DNA of 64,000 bases from the NCBI GenBank assembly GCA_026874595.1, contig CM049321.1, positions 3,052,479 to 3,116,478 of the forward strand, in the 5' to 3' direction. Under the pieces are notes generated by a model, which was not told where the DNA came from, did not search any database, and was given only the letters and a program-made list of their open reading frames with translations. Each line of letters opens with the position of its first letter. Position 1 is the stretch's first letter. This DNA is from Sipunculus nudus (Eukaryota > Annelida > Sipuncula > Golfingiida > Sipunculidae). Below, one piece after another: positions 38,291-49,463 of the stretch. Both the position numbers and the translations under genes were made by a program.

Positions 38291-40066
38291 GGTTGGGTTC
38301 AAATGCAACTCGGCGCATTTAAATGCAAATGCAAATGTTATGTTGTTTCCCCAAATGCAAATGCAAATGCTTTACCACTCATTGCATTTTAATGCAAATT
38401 CAAATGCAAATGCTTTACCAGTAATTGCATTTAAATGCATATGCAAATGGATTCAGATTTTTTCAAATGCAAATGCAAATGCATTTAAGTGCTTTTAAAT
38501 GCAAATGTCCAATATATATATATATATATATACTACCGTATATAAAATATACTTTTTATCCGTAGGAAATAATAAACAAAAACCTTTTTGGATCATTTTT
38601 TATTATATAATAAGTGCTAGCTACCCTTCCATGCATTCAAATTCATTACCTTGAGCAAATCGAATATAGCTAGTCATATGGTAAGCTCAATTATCCAGCA
38701 TCCAACAAGAATTGTATACTACATATTTGCATGCAAAATGGCAAATTATTAAGAATTTGCATTTGACATTTGATTCACATTTCAAATGCAAATGCAAATG
38801 CCTAGCATTTTTTCAAATGCAAATGCAAATGCAAATGAATTACATCAGTCTGACATTTAAATGCAAATGCAAATGCGGGCTTTTCAATTTTTTTGCATTT
38901 AAATGCAAATGCAAATGTGCAACATTTTAATGCAAATGCAAATGCATTTGCATTTGGAGCCAACTGTGATATATATAATAGTCAGTTGACAATATCAAGA
39001 GGAGTAAAGGTCTTTCCTTTCAATACATATTAATATAGGTCCGATGTTCTGATCGCCTATTACTAAAATTAAAAAAAAAATACATATTTGAATTTTAAAA
39101 GATAGTATATATCTGGAAAATCATCTTAAAGGGAGGTTATGTATGGGACAATGGTGTAAAAGGAGGTACAGCAATCTTGTTTGTATCCGTGCCAGGACCC
39201 TGACCCGCCTCCGCGTATTGGCCGCATTAGTAGAAACTTAAGCACTGTGCAAGTCTTTAATTTCTGGATTGTATAGTGTGGTCTCAACTACATCACTAGC
39301 ACGTAACGGTCCTTTGCTCGGCTCTGGTCCTGTAAGAAAGCACTGCAGGATGTGTTTAATGCAAGCATATACATGCGGCAGACAAACAAGACCCACACGT
39401 CGAATGATATGACAGGATTACCTTGCTTTCATTATCAGATGTAGCAATTAGCCCCGATTTAAAGGATTGGAACGGTAAGTGTCATTTTTTGCCCACAGAT
39501 GTCGCAAGTGTAGTGGAAAATGTTAATAAGGCGTTGTGAGTACTGTTTTTTTTTTTTTTTTGTTTGTTTTATGCAGTTTATACAAACACTGACATCACCG
39601 TTGGAATAAGCGATCAGGAAACACCAGACGGAGGCGAGTTACAGGAAGACAAAATGACAGTCTGTAACGTGTTGGAAGACTACAGACTGAATGTGGCGTC
39701 GTCCTTGGTCACATCTGTGATTCCTTGCGAATTCCCAATCACTGGCCGATACCTCAAGGTGAAAGTGTCAGATGACCAAAGGAATAATATATTTCCGATT
39801 ACGGAAGTTGAAGGTAAGAACGTATATTTTAAGAAAAAGGTATTTACGCTCTCCTAGCAGCGGTTATACCCTGCAGTCGTCCCAGATCTCCTCTCTTGTA
39901 ACCGCTGCTTAGTCTAGAATTGTACGCACAGAAGAAGGCATTGTTTTCAGAGCGTGGTAACACGTTGGGCACCCAGCTTCAAATTTTAAACACGCAGTAA
40001 CCCCCAGCCCCCTTGTTAGCTGAGGAGCTAAAGGCTATACTTATGATTATTTATTTTAAATATAAA

Positions 40067-40124
<58 letters not shown>

Positions 40125-43100
40125 CCATTTATCCAGCTTACGAACTTGGCTTTGATGAACGCCCCCTGGTGTGGTCGAGTGTGGTTGAGTCTTCGGGTTT
40201 GCCCTGGGAACTGGCAGTAGACAGTGATCCAGATACATGTATGGCAATACCAGAACGTGAGTTACTTAACAAGTTGTACCTCTTAATTACGGTAAAATAA
40301 CGTAAGATGCTGAGTTATCCCGAGTTGTCACGGATAAAAAAAAAACAAAAACTAGAGGTAAAGAGGTTGTCTAGGACAGTGCACTTGGAGGTTTAGGTTT
40401 GAATCTGACAGTGGTATGTGCGGCCCCATGCCAGACATTCACCCAGAGTAAAAAAGAAATTAAAATAAGTGGAGAACCGTGCTTTCTGTTTGATCCAGCC
40501 CAATCGAGGTTTTGGGATGGTCACTTGACAAGCGCATTAAAAGTGCCTGCTGTGTGATTGACACCATAGGTGTCTGTTTTAGGAACCAACGGCTGGCCAG
40601 TGCAGAAAAAATTAAAATCCAGGACGGGTAATGCAACACTTAGAGATAGCTCTTTGGCAGAAAACGACAACAAATTTATATTAATATTTAAACGTGATCT
40701 TTAAACATTTAAATACCAACGCAGAATTTGATTTAATTATTAAATTGAATTTAATACTATATTTACTAAGAATTTGACTCAAGCAACCGGTTAGTTTATT
40801 ACGGGATTCCACATAAGCGCTACATGTTTTTTATATATCATCATGTTTTTTTTTTAATATTTCATTCCTTCACAAATTATATACAGCAAATAAAGATAAC
40901 ATAGTATAGAAACATAAACACAATATAGATTTAGACACAATTTATATATTGACAATTATATACAAACCTAAACTGACCAAGGAAAAAAAAACATATTTCA
41001 TTATTGATTAGATACAATGACCATCGTTTTCTAAAACTTTCTTATTTTGTTTTCGTTTCAGCTATTTTATATTCAGTTGTAACCTATTGCAAGAAAAGGA
41101 ATCTAAATCCATGTATATAAGGCTTCTGATTATTAATTTTTCGCCGGTCAATAAGCGAATAAGTCTATAAGCAAAATGTTACATACTTTAATATTATTTA
41201 GAAGTTTATGTTAACATATTTCTTTTAGTTAAATTGTAACTGTAGCAGTATATTTTAATCAAGGTACTCTTCAACATTTATATTATAATATAATATATTC
41301 CATCAATGGAGTTTATCAAGCATGATGACTTTAAATTATGTGACAAACACGTGTCAATTACAATACAAACAGGACAAACACTATGAATGTCAACTAAATA
41401 CAAATGTTATTGTTACATTCGTAATCTAAGTCGTATTTCTAGTGACTACATTTTAAAAAAAAATATGCCTTTATTTCAGTCTAAAAACTTTCGGGCGTTT
41501 GAAGTAATAGCTGGAACTTATTGAATATCGCACGCTTTGCCTCAAAATTTAGGTTAATGTCTTCATAAAATACTCGTTTTAACTCATTTATATAGTTGAG
41601 ATGCTTGTTTTTGTCTACATTCGACTATGTCTAAATCTCAGCTAATATCGGTAAGAAATTCAAGTTAACTCACCCTGGGTTCTTAATATTTTGGTTGATT
41701 AAAGACAAAAAAATGGTACACTTTTTCATTGTCACCAAAAAAAAGAAGAAATAATTTAGAATATGTGTCATACAACGCTTGATTTAAATCAAAATGTTAT
41801 AGTTTTTTTTATTTCTGTTCTGGTTATGTAATCAGCAAAGTCCTTCTTGGAGTAAAAGTGCAGATGAGTGGATTAATTAATTTCCCTAAGTGCTTGAAAT
41901 CTTGTTTGAAGGTTTCTACTTTAATACTTGGCTGCTTCTCATAAGAGCGTTTTTTAACGAGAAAAATGATTAATGGTGTAGATGTATTGCAAAATTGAAT
42001 GAGAACACAATGGAGATCATGGTTCAAAGTTTAAATTTATCCAAACTAATTTATTTTCAATGTTTTATCATGAAGGGTTGTTGCCAAGGTAGCACGACTT
42101 TGCACCAAATACGTAAAAGGTGTCATAATATAATCCGTTCCACAGTGAGGAATCTATTGAAATTCTTAATATACTCTTAAATTTACAGATAAGATCCAGT
42201 AAGTCAGTTGCAAAAGAAGAATAAGCCACAGTCCGAATTGAATAGAAAGAAACCAAAACCACACCTAGAACAATCTTTTCTTTTAAATTAATTAAAATCA
42301 ATATCTTTAAAACATGCTATTTTAACAACAATTCACACAAACAGATGAGGCCAAGATCGCTGGCCACATGCACAAACAACTACATAAAAAAACTGATGAT
42401 TTGTTGGTCAATCTCATAAATATTCAATTAAAATGTAATCGTCAAAGTAAGGATGCTAACCCGTGAAACAGGCCAAGTCACGTCGCCAAAAGAATCAGAA
42501 GAAACTGAAGGTTGCAAACATATAAATACTGTTTTTTTTTCTTTACTTATATCTAATATTATCCCCTAGCTCCTTCATCAGCTTTAGTGTGAAATTATTA
42601 GTAATAAGTTTACACGAATATCGCCAGATTTGAGTGAGCGCTTCTTGGTAGAAAAGATTATACCAGAGAATAATAAATCACGACCGGTTTGCAAATTTAA
42701 TATACACCCATGGCGGTTTGTTTCTTTCACAATATCATTTTTTTTTTAATTGTGGTGTATTTCCTGTGTTGACATTGCTGTTATGTTACATGTTTGAACG
42801 GCCGCTATATTTTATATCAGGTCATGTCAGCACCGTATAATATCATCATTAAATGGCAGTTCTAGGCTGAGTTTTGCTTGTATTGTCTGGATTGTCTGGA
42901 GTGATGCCAGTTCATGTTTTATATGCTTCATATATTTTTATGGTTTATTAGTATGCAGCAGTTAATGTACGACAGCTGTGCCAGAAATAAAATATAAACT
43001 GGCATAATAAATCAAGTTTGTACAGAAAACCGCGTGTGTTGTAACTTGTATGAACAAATCAAGGTGTATCTCTTATGTCAAAGACAACAACCCCCCACCC

Positions 43101-43499
43101 CCACCCCCCTTTACTCTGGATATTTAAATTCTATTGAAAGTTACGTAATAACGTCTTGCAGGTCTTCCTTATGAACTCCTGTGTCATCTGTTTCTGGTGA
43201 AGTTCACGGTGCCGTGGGAGGTGAGCCCTGGTGACGTCATGATGGTGGTGACGCAGTATACTCAGCCGATGTCTGCCGATGTAAAAACTGACTTACTTCT
43301 CGGGGTTGAGGTCAAAGATGGAATACACGTGACGTCACGTGGGAATAAATATAAACAATGTGTCGTTTCTGATGTTAAACTTGCATATATTTTTTTCAAG
43401 TGCACTTGCCCCGAAGAGAATATAGGGTTTTGTGACCACATATATTTTCATGCTAATGTTGGACTCCAGATATGTGGGGTGCACATGTTCATTGTGTAA
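31899..43499 (+). CDS. Secreted protein with tandem F5/8C (F-type-lectin-like) domains, nine exons
   Basis: Exons are 31899-31968, 32314-32443, 34589-34688, 34913-35027, 36220-36337, 36884-36999, 39577-39813, 40137-40256 and 43162-43499. Every junction is GT-AG with matching phase (1,2,0,1,2,1,1,1). The coding length is 1344 bp, exactly 448 codons. An in-frame TAG precedes the ATG, which has A at -3 and G at +4. Residues 1-22 are a signal peptide ([20 protein letters not shown]). Residues 24-139 form a domain I do not recognise, with sequons at N86, N95 and N129. Residues 145-295 form an F5/8C/F-type-lectin domain: [36 protein letters not shown], then [14 protein letters not shown] and ITEVE. 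Residues 296-447 look like a second, diverged copy ([25 protein letters not shown]). The canonical fucose-binding His and RxD motifs are not visible, so ligand binding is uncertain. There is no transmembrane segment. The role is inferred as extracellular recognition. Confidence 0.85.
32314..32443 (+). CDS. F5/8C gene exon 2: start of unrecognised domain
   Basis: Acceptor TTTTCTTCAAG|GTGATA, donor AAAGG|GTAAAA, phase 1 to phase 2. It encodes residues 24-67, including [15 protein letters not shown] and [20 protein letters not shown], a beta-rich pattern. Confidence 0.8.
32590..32772 (-). mobile_element. hAT-like element fragment in intron 2
   Basis: The right end reads CAGGGGCGGATTTAGAAGGG on the minus strand and the left end is a long G-run. 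It is related to the ends seen at 25325 and 27897. The left boundary is unclear. Confidence 0.4.
33921..33950. repeat. (CT)n microsatellite in intron 2
   Basis: About 14 CT units. Confidence 0.9.
34080..34190. repeat. Degenerate relic of the CTCGGACT-word minisatellite
   Basis: Words such as TTCGGACTTGGACG, ACTCGGACG and CTCGGACTCG recall the degenerate flanks of the array at 21765-22310. Confidence 0.45.
34589..34688 (+). CDS. F5/8C gene exon 3: glycosylated middle of unrecognised domain
   Basis: Acceptor TATCACAG|ATTTGC, donor CCAAG|GTTTGT. It encodes residues 67-100 with sequons NLT (N86) and NAT (N95). A nearer AG at 34596 was rejected because it would bring a TGA into frame. Confidence 0.8.
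34913..35027 (+). CDS. F5/8C gene exon 4: end of unrecognised domain
   Basis: Acceptor TTTCCTGTAG|GGATGG, donor CTAT|GTGAGT. It encodes residues 101-139 with two cysteines (C116, C126) and the sequon NGS (N129). Confidence 0.8.
35400..35490. repeat. Short tandem repeat, about 27-bp unit
   Basis: CAGCACTCTGACATTAGAGC is repeated about three times in intron 4. Confidence 0.75.
36220..36337 (+). CDS. F5/8C gene exon 5: first strands of F5/8C domain 1
   Basis: Acceptor CTTTTCACAG|TGAAG, donor ATGAG|GTAGGA. It carries the hallmark start [20 protein letters not shown] and ASLCTDGM, where family members usually read NLALxKPAxQSS...A..AVDG. Confidence 0.85.
36884..36999 (+). CDS. F5/8C gene exon 6: core of F5/8C domain 1
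   Basis: Acceptor ATCTACTTTAG|GACAAC, donor ATACC|GTGAGT. It encodes [19 protein letters not shown], the WW.VDLG..Y.I..V signature of the domain. The His that contacts fucose in F-type lectins (usually in a C.HT segment) is replaced (VCYANS). Confidence 0.85.
37167..37225. repeat. (TA)n microsatellite
   Basis: About 28 TA units with one AA interruption, in intron 6 just before the Penelope-like fragment. Confidence 0.95.
37318..37990. mobile_element. Penelope-like retroelement fragment, head-to-head inverted
   Basis: Plus-strand 37427-37700 encodes the GIY-YIG endonuclease end of a Penelope-like element: [54 protein letters not shown]. Directly upstream, minus-strand 37438-37318 encodes the extreme C-terminus of the same element ([20 protein letters not shown], then TACKHK, ending in a stop). 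The two pieces are therefore joined head to head. The plus copy has an extra G in CAACTCGGCAACTC relative to the minus copy, which shifts its frame. About 230 bp downstream lies a hammerhead-like motif. The GIY half-motif and reverse transcriptase are missing. The fragment sits in intron 6 of the F5/8C gene. Confidence 0.8.
37934..37982 (+). ncRNA. Hammerhead-ribozyme-like motif of the Penelope-like element
   Basis: The core CTGAAGA...GAAAC is complete. Stem II is a long hairpin (GTGCCACACGCT/AGCGTGTAGTAC, 11 of 12 positions paired, one GU) with loop CTG. Stem III is formed by ACTA/TAGT around AT, followed by C at the cleavage position (GTC, between 37982 and 37983). Stem I is weak (only about two pairs next to the core), so activity as a monomer is doubtful. 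Hammerheads are an established feature of Penelope-like elements. Confidence 0.6.
38020..38079. repeat. (TA)n microsatellite
   Basis: About 29 TA units directly downstream of the hammerhead-like motif. Confidence 0.95.
38113..38166 (+). ncRNA. Second hammerhead-like motif
   Basis: ATTCAC-CTGATGA, stem II CGGG/CCCG with loop TCGCAT, GAAAC, stem III ACA/TGT, then U at the cleavage position, with ATGAAT downstream pairing five of six with ATTCAC. All invariant core bases are present. The first stem II pair is a U-U mismatch. It is homologous to 19761-19812. Confidence 0.5.
38193..38287. repeat. (TA)n microsatellite with TATATAAATA interruptions
   Basis: About 45 TA units. Confidence 0.95.
38290..38960. 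repeat. AAATGC-rich array of octamer motifs
   Basis: Clusters of ATGCAAAT and its reverse complement ATTTGCAT recur throughout in runs such as AAATGCAAATGCAAATGC, separated by unique spacers. A (TA)n run and unrelated sequence lie between about 38510 and 38700. ATGCAAAT is the POU-domain octamer. The array lies in intron 6. Confidence 0.85.
39577..39813 (+). CDS. F5/8C gene exon 7: C-terminal half of F5/8C domain 1
   Basis: Acceptor TTTTATGCAG|TTTATA, donor GAAG|GTAAGA. It encodes residues 217-296 with C246 and C267 and the closing pattern GRYLKVKV...ITEVE, matching the GRYV...CEVEV end of the family. Confidence 0.85.
40062..40124. repeat. Compound (CA)n-(TA)n microsatellite
   Basis: About 18 CA units then 13 TA units, ending 12 bp before exon 8, immediately upstream of its acceptor. 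Confidence 0.95.
40137..40256 (+). CDS. F5/8C gene exon 8: start of diverged second domain
   Basis: Acceptor TTATCCAG|CTTACG, donor AGAAC|GTGAGT. It encodes residues 296-336: [20 protein letters not shown] and DTCMAIPE resemble the SS...A.AVDGN.DTC opening of an F5/8C repeat. Confidence 0.8.
40355..40575 (+). mobile_element. tRNA-derived SINE candidate in intron 8
   Basis: A B-box-like GGTTTGAATCTGA follows a TCTAGGACAGTGCACTTGG segment. A conserved-looking body with TGGTCACTTGACAAGCGC and AAAGTGCCTGC follows. This tRNA-head plus body layout is that of a SINE. The family was not identified. Confidence 0.35.
43162..43499 (+). CDS. F5/8C gene exon 9: terminal exon of second domain
   Basis: Acceptor AACGTCTTGCAG|GTCTTC, stop TAA at 43497-43499. 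It encodes residues 336-447, including [24 protein letters not shown] and [11 protein letters not shown], ending near [11 protein letters not shown]. Six cysteines suggest disulphides. Confidence 0.85.
43232..43239. promoter_or_regulatory. Full cAMP-response-element match in exon 9
   Basis: TGACGTCA, the palindromic CREB/ATF site, lies inside coding sequence. A second copy is 98 bp downstream. Confidence 0.35.
43326..43341. promoter_or_regulatory. 16-bp perfect palindrome: E-box, CRE, E-box
   Basis: CACGTGACGTCACGTG is its own reverse complement and nests a full CRE (TGACGTCA) between two overlapping CACGTG E-boxes. It is in coding exon 9 (IHVTSRG), so the match may be chance or codon-driven. 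Confidence 0.4.
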
Positions 43500-45077
43500 C
43501 GTTACGCCTCCGAGGATCGGCTATACATTTTGCTGTATTTTTTAATGATACACTAAATGTACAGTGTTTAAGAAAGTATATATAAATGTTATATGGTATG
43601 TTAATATTTTCTTTGGCTTGGAATATTTTCTTTCTTGTATATATAGTATGTATCAGTGAATACAAGCATTATTTGTGTTAAGAAAATATTAATTATCTGT
43701 ATGTAGTGCTTATAATGTATCTACAACCTATAAGTTTAAAATATTTTTAAACAACAAAGTTGATGCACAATGTGACGACATTTGACATTTTCCTTTACAT
43801 AGGCAAATAATTCATTCAAATGACCCGAAGCAAAAGAAATGAAATGAAAAAATAATAATGATTTAAAAATAAAATTTAAATAAAAGTTCTTTTTCAGATA
43901 CAAAAAGCATTGCATCTCTTTTAATACAGATTTAAAGTTATTAATATTGGGAAATTTTGAAGCGTCTTAAATTTATAATATAGTAATATTTTAGCGATAA
44001 ATGTGATTTTAAATAAAGAGAATATATTAAAGAATCGAACAGGTAAAGAGTATATACACCTTGGCTAACTGTACTGCAAAACATAATAATTGTTAATGTC
44101 ACAATGAAAACGTTGTGATCATAATGCTTGTCTTCCGGAATGTACATAACAAGATATCAAATGATGTAAAAAGCTTTTTTAACTGATTGAGAATACATTT
44201 CGTAAATACTTATTTGGTTAATATAAGGAATCTCGTTGCCATTCTTTTCTCTTGACATACTGGAACTTATTATCATTTATTTAACAACAATAACATTTAA
44301 ATATATGTGTATACCACCCTTTACTCCGAAATACTGTAAGCATTATTGCTTTGCAATCCTTATTTGTCTTTTTTAATACTTCACGAGAGATCATCATGTA
44401 TTGTATGTAATTCTGTTTTATAATTTAAAAAATAAAGATAAATATAAAGTAAAACTAAATAAAAAGGGAAAAACAATGCACGCACTGTGAGACACGTAAT
44501 TCTGTTATATAATTTAAAATAAGATCAATAAAAAATTAAACAAAAAGTTAAAAAAAAAAAAACGCAGTGAGACACTTTTTTATTTTATTTCTACACTGAA
44601 GGAGTCTAAATCTTAAATGTTATGTGATTCCCTTCGAGTACTACTGCTTAGTTTAAATGTTGCATTATGGTAAATTTGTATTTCATTTGGGTTAATAAAC
44701 TGTTATGTTGGTGTATTTTGTTTTGTTTTGTTCGTGAAACAGTGTGAGATTTAGTGTTCAGAAGAGAAAGATTTTTTTCAAACATCAAAGGATTATCTAA
44801 ATTTCGTTTTTCCAAATATCAACCCTAAAATATTAATAATGTCTGATATGAACAATATAAAAATTAAATATTGTGACAATGATAGTAGATGTTTTGAAAA
44901 TGTAAATGTTTAAAGGGGGCTGGTCCAGTATTTGACGTCTATTGACTAATGAAAATCCCTTGAGACTTCAATAAAAATGGTCAACACAGTGCTGGTCCCA
45001 TAACACACAGGCAGATTGTTTAGTTTATAATTATTGATTGTTGACTTTAGATTAGTACTGGCGACTGTGAGATAATG
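43500..45077. other. 3' UTR and AT-rich intergenic DNA
   Basis: Apart from the possible poly(A) signals nothing is recognised. ORFs are short and motif-free. Confidence 0.5.
43868..43884 (+). terminator. Candidate poly(A) signals of the F5/8C gene
   Basis: Two AATAAA hexamers (43868-43873, 43879-43884) lie about 370-385 bp after the stop codon. In such AT-rich DNA the match is weak evidence. Confidence 0.3.
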
Positions 45078-46940
45078 ACTTTGACTATCATACACTTTCT
45101 ATGACTAGGATACACTCACATTGATACACTGACTTTGACTATGATACATTGACTAGGACTAGGATTCACTGACTATGATACACTGACTATGACTATGATA
45201 CACTGACTATGACTATGATACACTGACTATAATACACTGACTCTGACCATGATACACTGACTATGACTATGATACACTGACTATAATACACTGACTATGA
45301 CTATGACACACTGACTATGACTATTATACACTGAATATAATACACTGACTATGACTATGATACACTGACTATGACGATGATACACTGACTATAATACACT
45401 GACTATGACGATGATACACTGACTATAATACACTGACTATGACTATGATACACTGATAATGACTATTACACACTGACTATAATACACTGACTATAATACA
45501 CTGACTATGACTATGATACACTGATTATGACTATTATACACTGACTATAATGCACTGACTATGACTATGATACACTGACTATGACTATGATACACTGACT
45601 ATGATACACTGACTATGACTATGATACACTGACTATAATACACTGACTATGACTATGATACACCGACTATGACTATGATACACTGACTATAATACACTGA
45701 CTATGAGTATGATACACTGACTATAACGCACTGACTATGACTATGATACACTGACTATGACTATGATACACTGACTATAATACACTGACTATGACTATGA
45801 TACACTGACTATGACTATGATACACTGACTATAATACACTGACTATGACTATGATACACCGACTATGACTATGGTACACTGACTATAATACACTGACTAT
45901 GAGTATGATACACTGACTATAATACACTAACTATGACTATGATACACTGACTATGACTATGATACACTGACTATAATACACTGACGATGACTATGATACA
46001 CTGACTATGACTATTATACACTGACTATGACTATGATACACTGACTATGACTATGATACACTGACTATAATACACTGACTATGACTATGATACACTGACT
46101 ATAATACATTGACTATGACTATGATACACCGACTATAATACACTAACTATGACTATGATACAATGACCATGACTATGATACACTGACTTTGACTATGATA
46201 CACTGACTATGATACATTGACTATGACTATGATACACTGACTATAATACACTAACTATGACTATGATACACTGACTATGACTATGATACACTGACTATGA
46301 CTATGATACACTGACTATGACTATGACACACTGACTATGACTATGATACACTGATTATGACTATGATACACTGACTATGATACACTGACTATGACTATGA
46401 TACACTGACTATAATACATTGACTATGACTATGATACACCGACTATAATACACTAACTATGACTATGATACAATGACCATGACTATGATACACTGACTTT
46501 GACTATGATACACTGACTATGATACATTGACTATGACTATGATACACTGACTATAATACACTAACTATGACTATGATACACTGACTATGACTATGATACA
46601 CTGACTATGACTATGATACACTGACTATGACTATGACACACTGACTATGACTATGATACACTGATTATGACTATGATACACTGACTATAATACACTGACT
46701 ATGACTATGATACACTGTCTATAGTACACTGACTATGACTATAATACACTGTATATAATACACTTACCATGACTATGATACAGTGACTATAATACACTGA
46801 CTATGACTTTGATACAGTGACCATAATACACTGACTATGACTATGATACACTGACAATGACTATAATTCACTGGATATGACTATGATACACTGACAATGA
46901 CTATAATACACTGGATATGACTATGACTATGACTGATATG
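45078..46940. repeat. Minisatellite of mixed 20-bp and 14-bp units (1.9 kb)
   Basis: It is built from GACTATGACTATGATACACT (20 bp) and GACTATAATACACT (14 bp) units in irregular order, plus single-base variants. A block of about 310 bp starting near 46062 is repeated almost exactly from about 46372, showing a higher-order duplication. It is not a CRISPR array, because there are no unique spacers. Confidence 0.95.
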
Positions 46941-49432
46941 TACTCTGCATCATTTATCATCGATAAATAATCTTTTATCGCGATATTTCTTAACAAATTA
47001 ATATTTCTATAATATTAATTAATGCTATTTCTAGCTGCCTTGAACTGCATATGGGACGTGTGTCGTATGTTGTAGATAACTAATGAGGCGGTTTAAGCAA
47101 TTAATTGATCTTAGTGTAATATTATGATATGTGGAAGATTATTACTGCCTAAGTAGCCCTATTTGGAACAAACACTAGTTTTGTTCGACGCTATCGGAAC
47201 AAACTACGAGAAGCAGTAGTACAGATTACCCTAGAGGCGTCACTTGTTTATAACAGTGTCCCTGTATCTCTTTTTTTTCCCTTAAACACTCGGTTTGTGA
47301 CATCCAAAATGCCCCCCCCCCCCCATAAGCCAAACCTATTTTTTCTTATATATTGTCTTATGCCTATACTTTGATATAAAATATGTAAACTAGGACGCAG
47401 TAGTAGCTCACGCCTGTTGAAATGACCATAATTCTTTGCTTTTTTATCTAGATTAACAAATTACTGATCAAATGTTTGCTTTTACCAAGTCGCTTCGGAT
47501 AATAAATACAATTTGCAATTTAGGTTAGTATTGGGGCCAGCATAGGTAAAAATGAAATGGAATGTTCTCCTCGACAAAATCTAGAAAGTAATAATTTATC
47601 AATACTTTGTTTGGTGGCAACATGTTTAAAGATGAGGGGGCCGCATGCCCCCTTAACCCCAGGACTCAATAAAACCAACATTGGCCCCGAAAATGTTCAG
47701 ATATTGAGAAAATAAGTGGCTGTGCCATTTAAACTCCAAAATGACTTCCAGTATAACGAATCAACACGATTCCTTTTCTTAAATGGACATACATAACAGG
47801 TAAAATCTTATATTAAAGATGTTTAGTAGTCAAATATGGGTATCTGAAGGCCTCTGACTGATATTTAACATAAAATTATAAAGGTCCATAAAATCCATCT
47901 AAACTGGTTCCCACTAATGCCACAACATATCCGACGAAAGCGGATTATTTCATCAAAAGTTAGTCATATATATAGATGCAAAGATACCAGACCAATGTGT
48001 GTTTCAGTGTAAATAAAGCCATTCTGGATCAGTTATTGTTGAAATAACATCGAGCTGTACCATGGATGAATAACTGCATTTACTTAACTGTATAACCGAC
48101 GGGAATTTATTTTTCAACTAGATGGAGATCTAATGGCCATGGCCCTCCAAGCATGATTTAATTAAACGATTGAAGAAGGAGTTTCCATAAAGTGTTAATC
48201 CATAAATTCTTCTTTTGTAGTTTGACAGATGAGAAAAGTAGTTCTTTCTGTCACAGACTGCCTGACCGGAAGAGGATGGATCATTTTAAGTAGAAACGAC
48301 CTCTGGCGGGAGGGTGACTAACCCAGACCCACCATGATTTATTCATTGTTGCAAATCGTCGTCAAATTCGTCGATAGCAATAGTGCTTTTAGTTGGAAGG
48401 TTGCGTGCAGGCGGCGCGTGTTGTCCTTTTCGACATAAAAAATCAGGAAAATAGAAAAATCCTACTTAATACCTATGTCAGCGCCGCGTTTTGCGTTTCG
48501 CACCGTTTTCTCTCTTTTAATTTTGCATGAGAGAGTCACATGTAAGATTTTCAAATACTGCCATCTGTCATCTGATCTTGAAACTAAAGTTTGAACCCAG
48601 CCCTGTTGACAGCACCGTGAAGTTGGTGTAGGTGAATCCTGTACGATTTTTTTTTTCTTTTTTTTTCATCGGCGAATTTTGATTTTTTATTTCTAATACA
48701 ATTCTGTAATACAACCTTTGTTCTCATACAACAATTAAAATGTAACATTAATTATAGATTTAAGTTCATATCGATATTATTTGCGTATACACATGTCTAT
48801 ACATTATATCGTGAACCTTATCATGGAATTATTAAGATGTAAACAAGAAGAAATAAGAATAAACGAAACATCTGATTAAAGCATATGAATAATATTGGTG
48901 TGTGCATAGGTATAAATACAAATAGATTTTCATAAATGCATATTATCCACAAAAGCTTCGCTATACTTTAACCTGAATAAATACAATAATATTTTATAGT
49001 ATCAAATGCATGATAAGTTAATAGTATAATCCTGATAGTTAATCCTGTATAAAAAATTAATATTTTGATCAATGGGACCCCACGGTTCTGTAATAACTGA
49101 TTCTTTCCCTTTGTTTCCTAAAGTTTTTCTTTTTATTTCCAGCTTAAGCTTAAGCATAATGTGAAGTGTAAATAAATTCTTTTCTCGGCACATTTTTGCA
49201 CATGGATATAATATTTAGCTTGTATAATGAGGTTATTATCATTTAATAATGTTTGGAGGCTTCTAGTTGATAACATCATTTTTGTGATATAAAATTCTTG
49301 AAGAAATTTCAATACATCTCTTTACATTGTACTGTAATGATTCTTCTTCTTGTTGGGAGGTATGCATTATAAAGGGAGCCCTGGGCTGGTTGTTTACTCT
49401 GTTATATTTGTTTGTTTAGAAAATAGAATATG

Positions 49433-49463
<31 letters not shown>

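Noticed and set aside
45078-46940. CRISPR-like periodic array
   Set aside because: No unique spacers, mixed unit lengths, eukaryotic context: a minisatellite.
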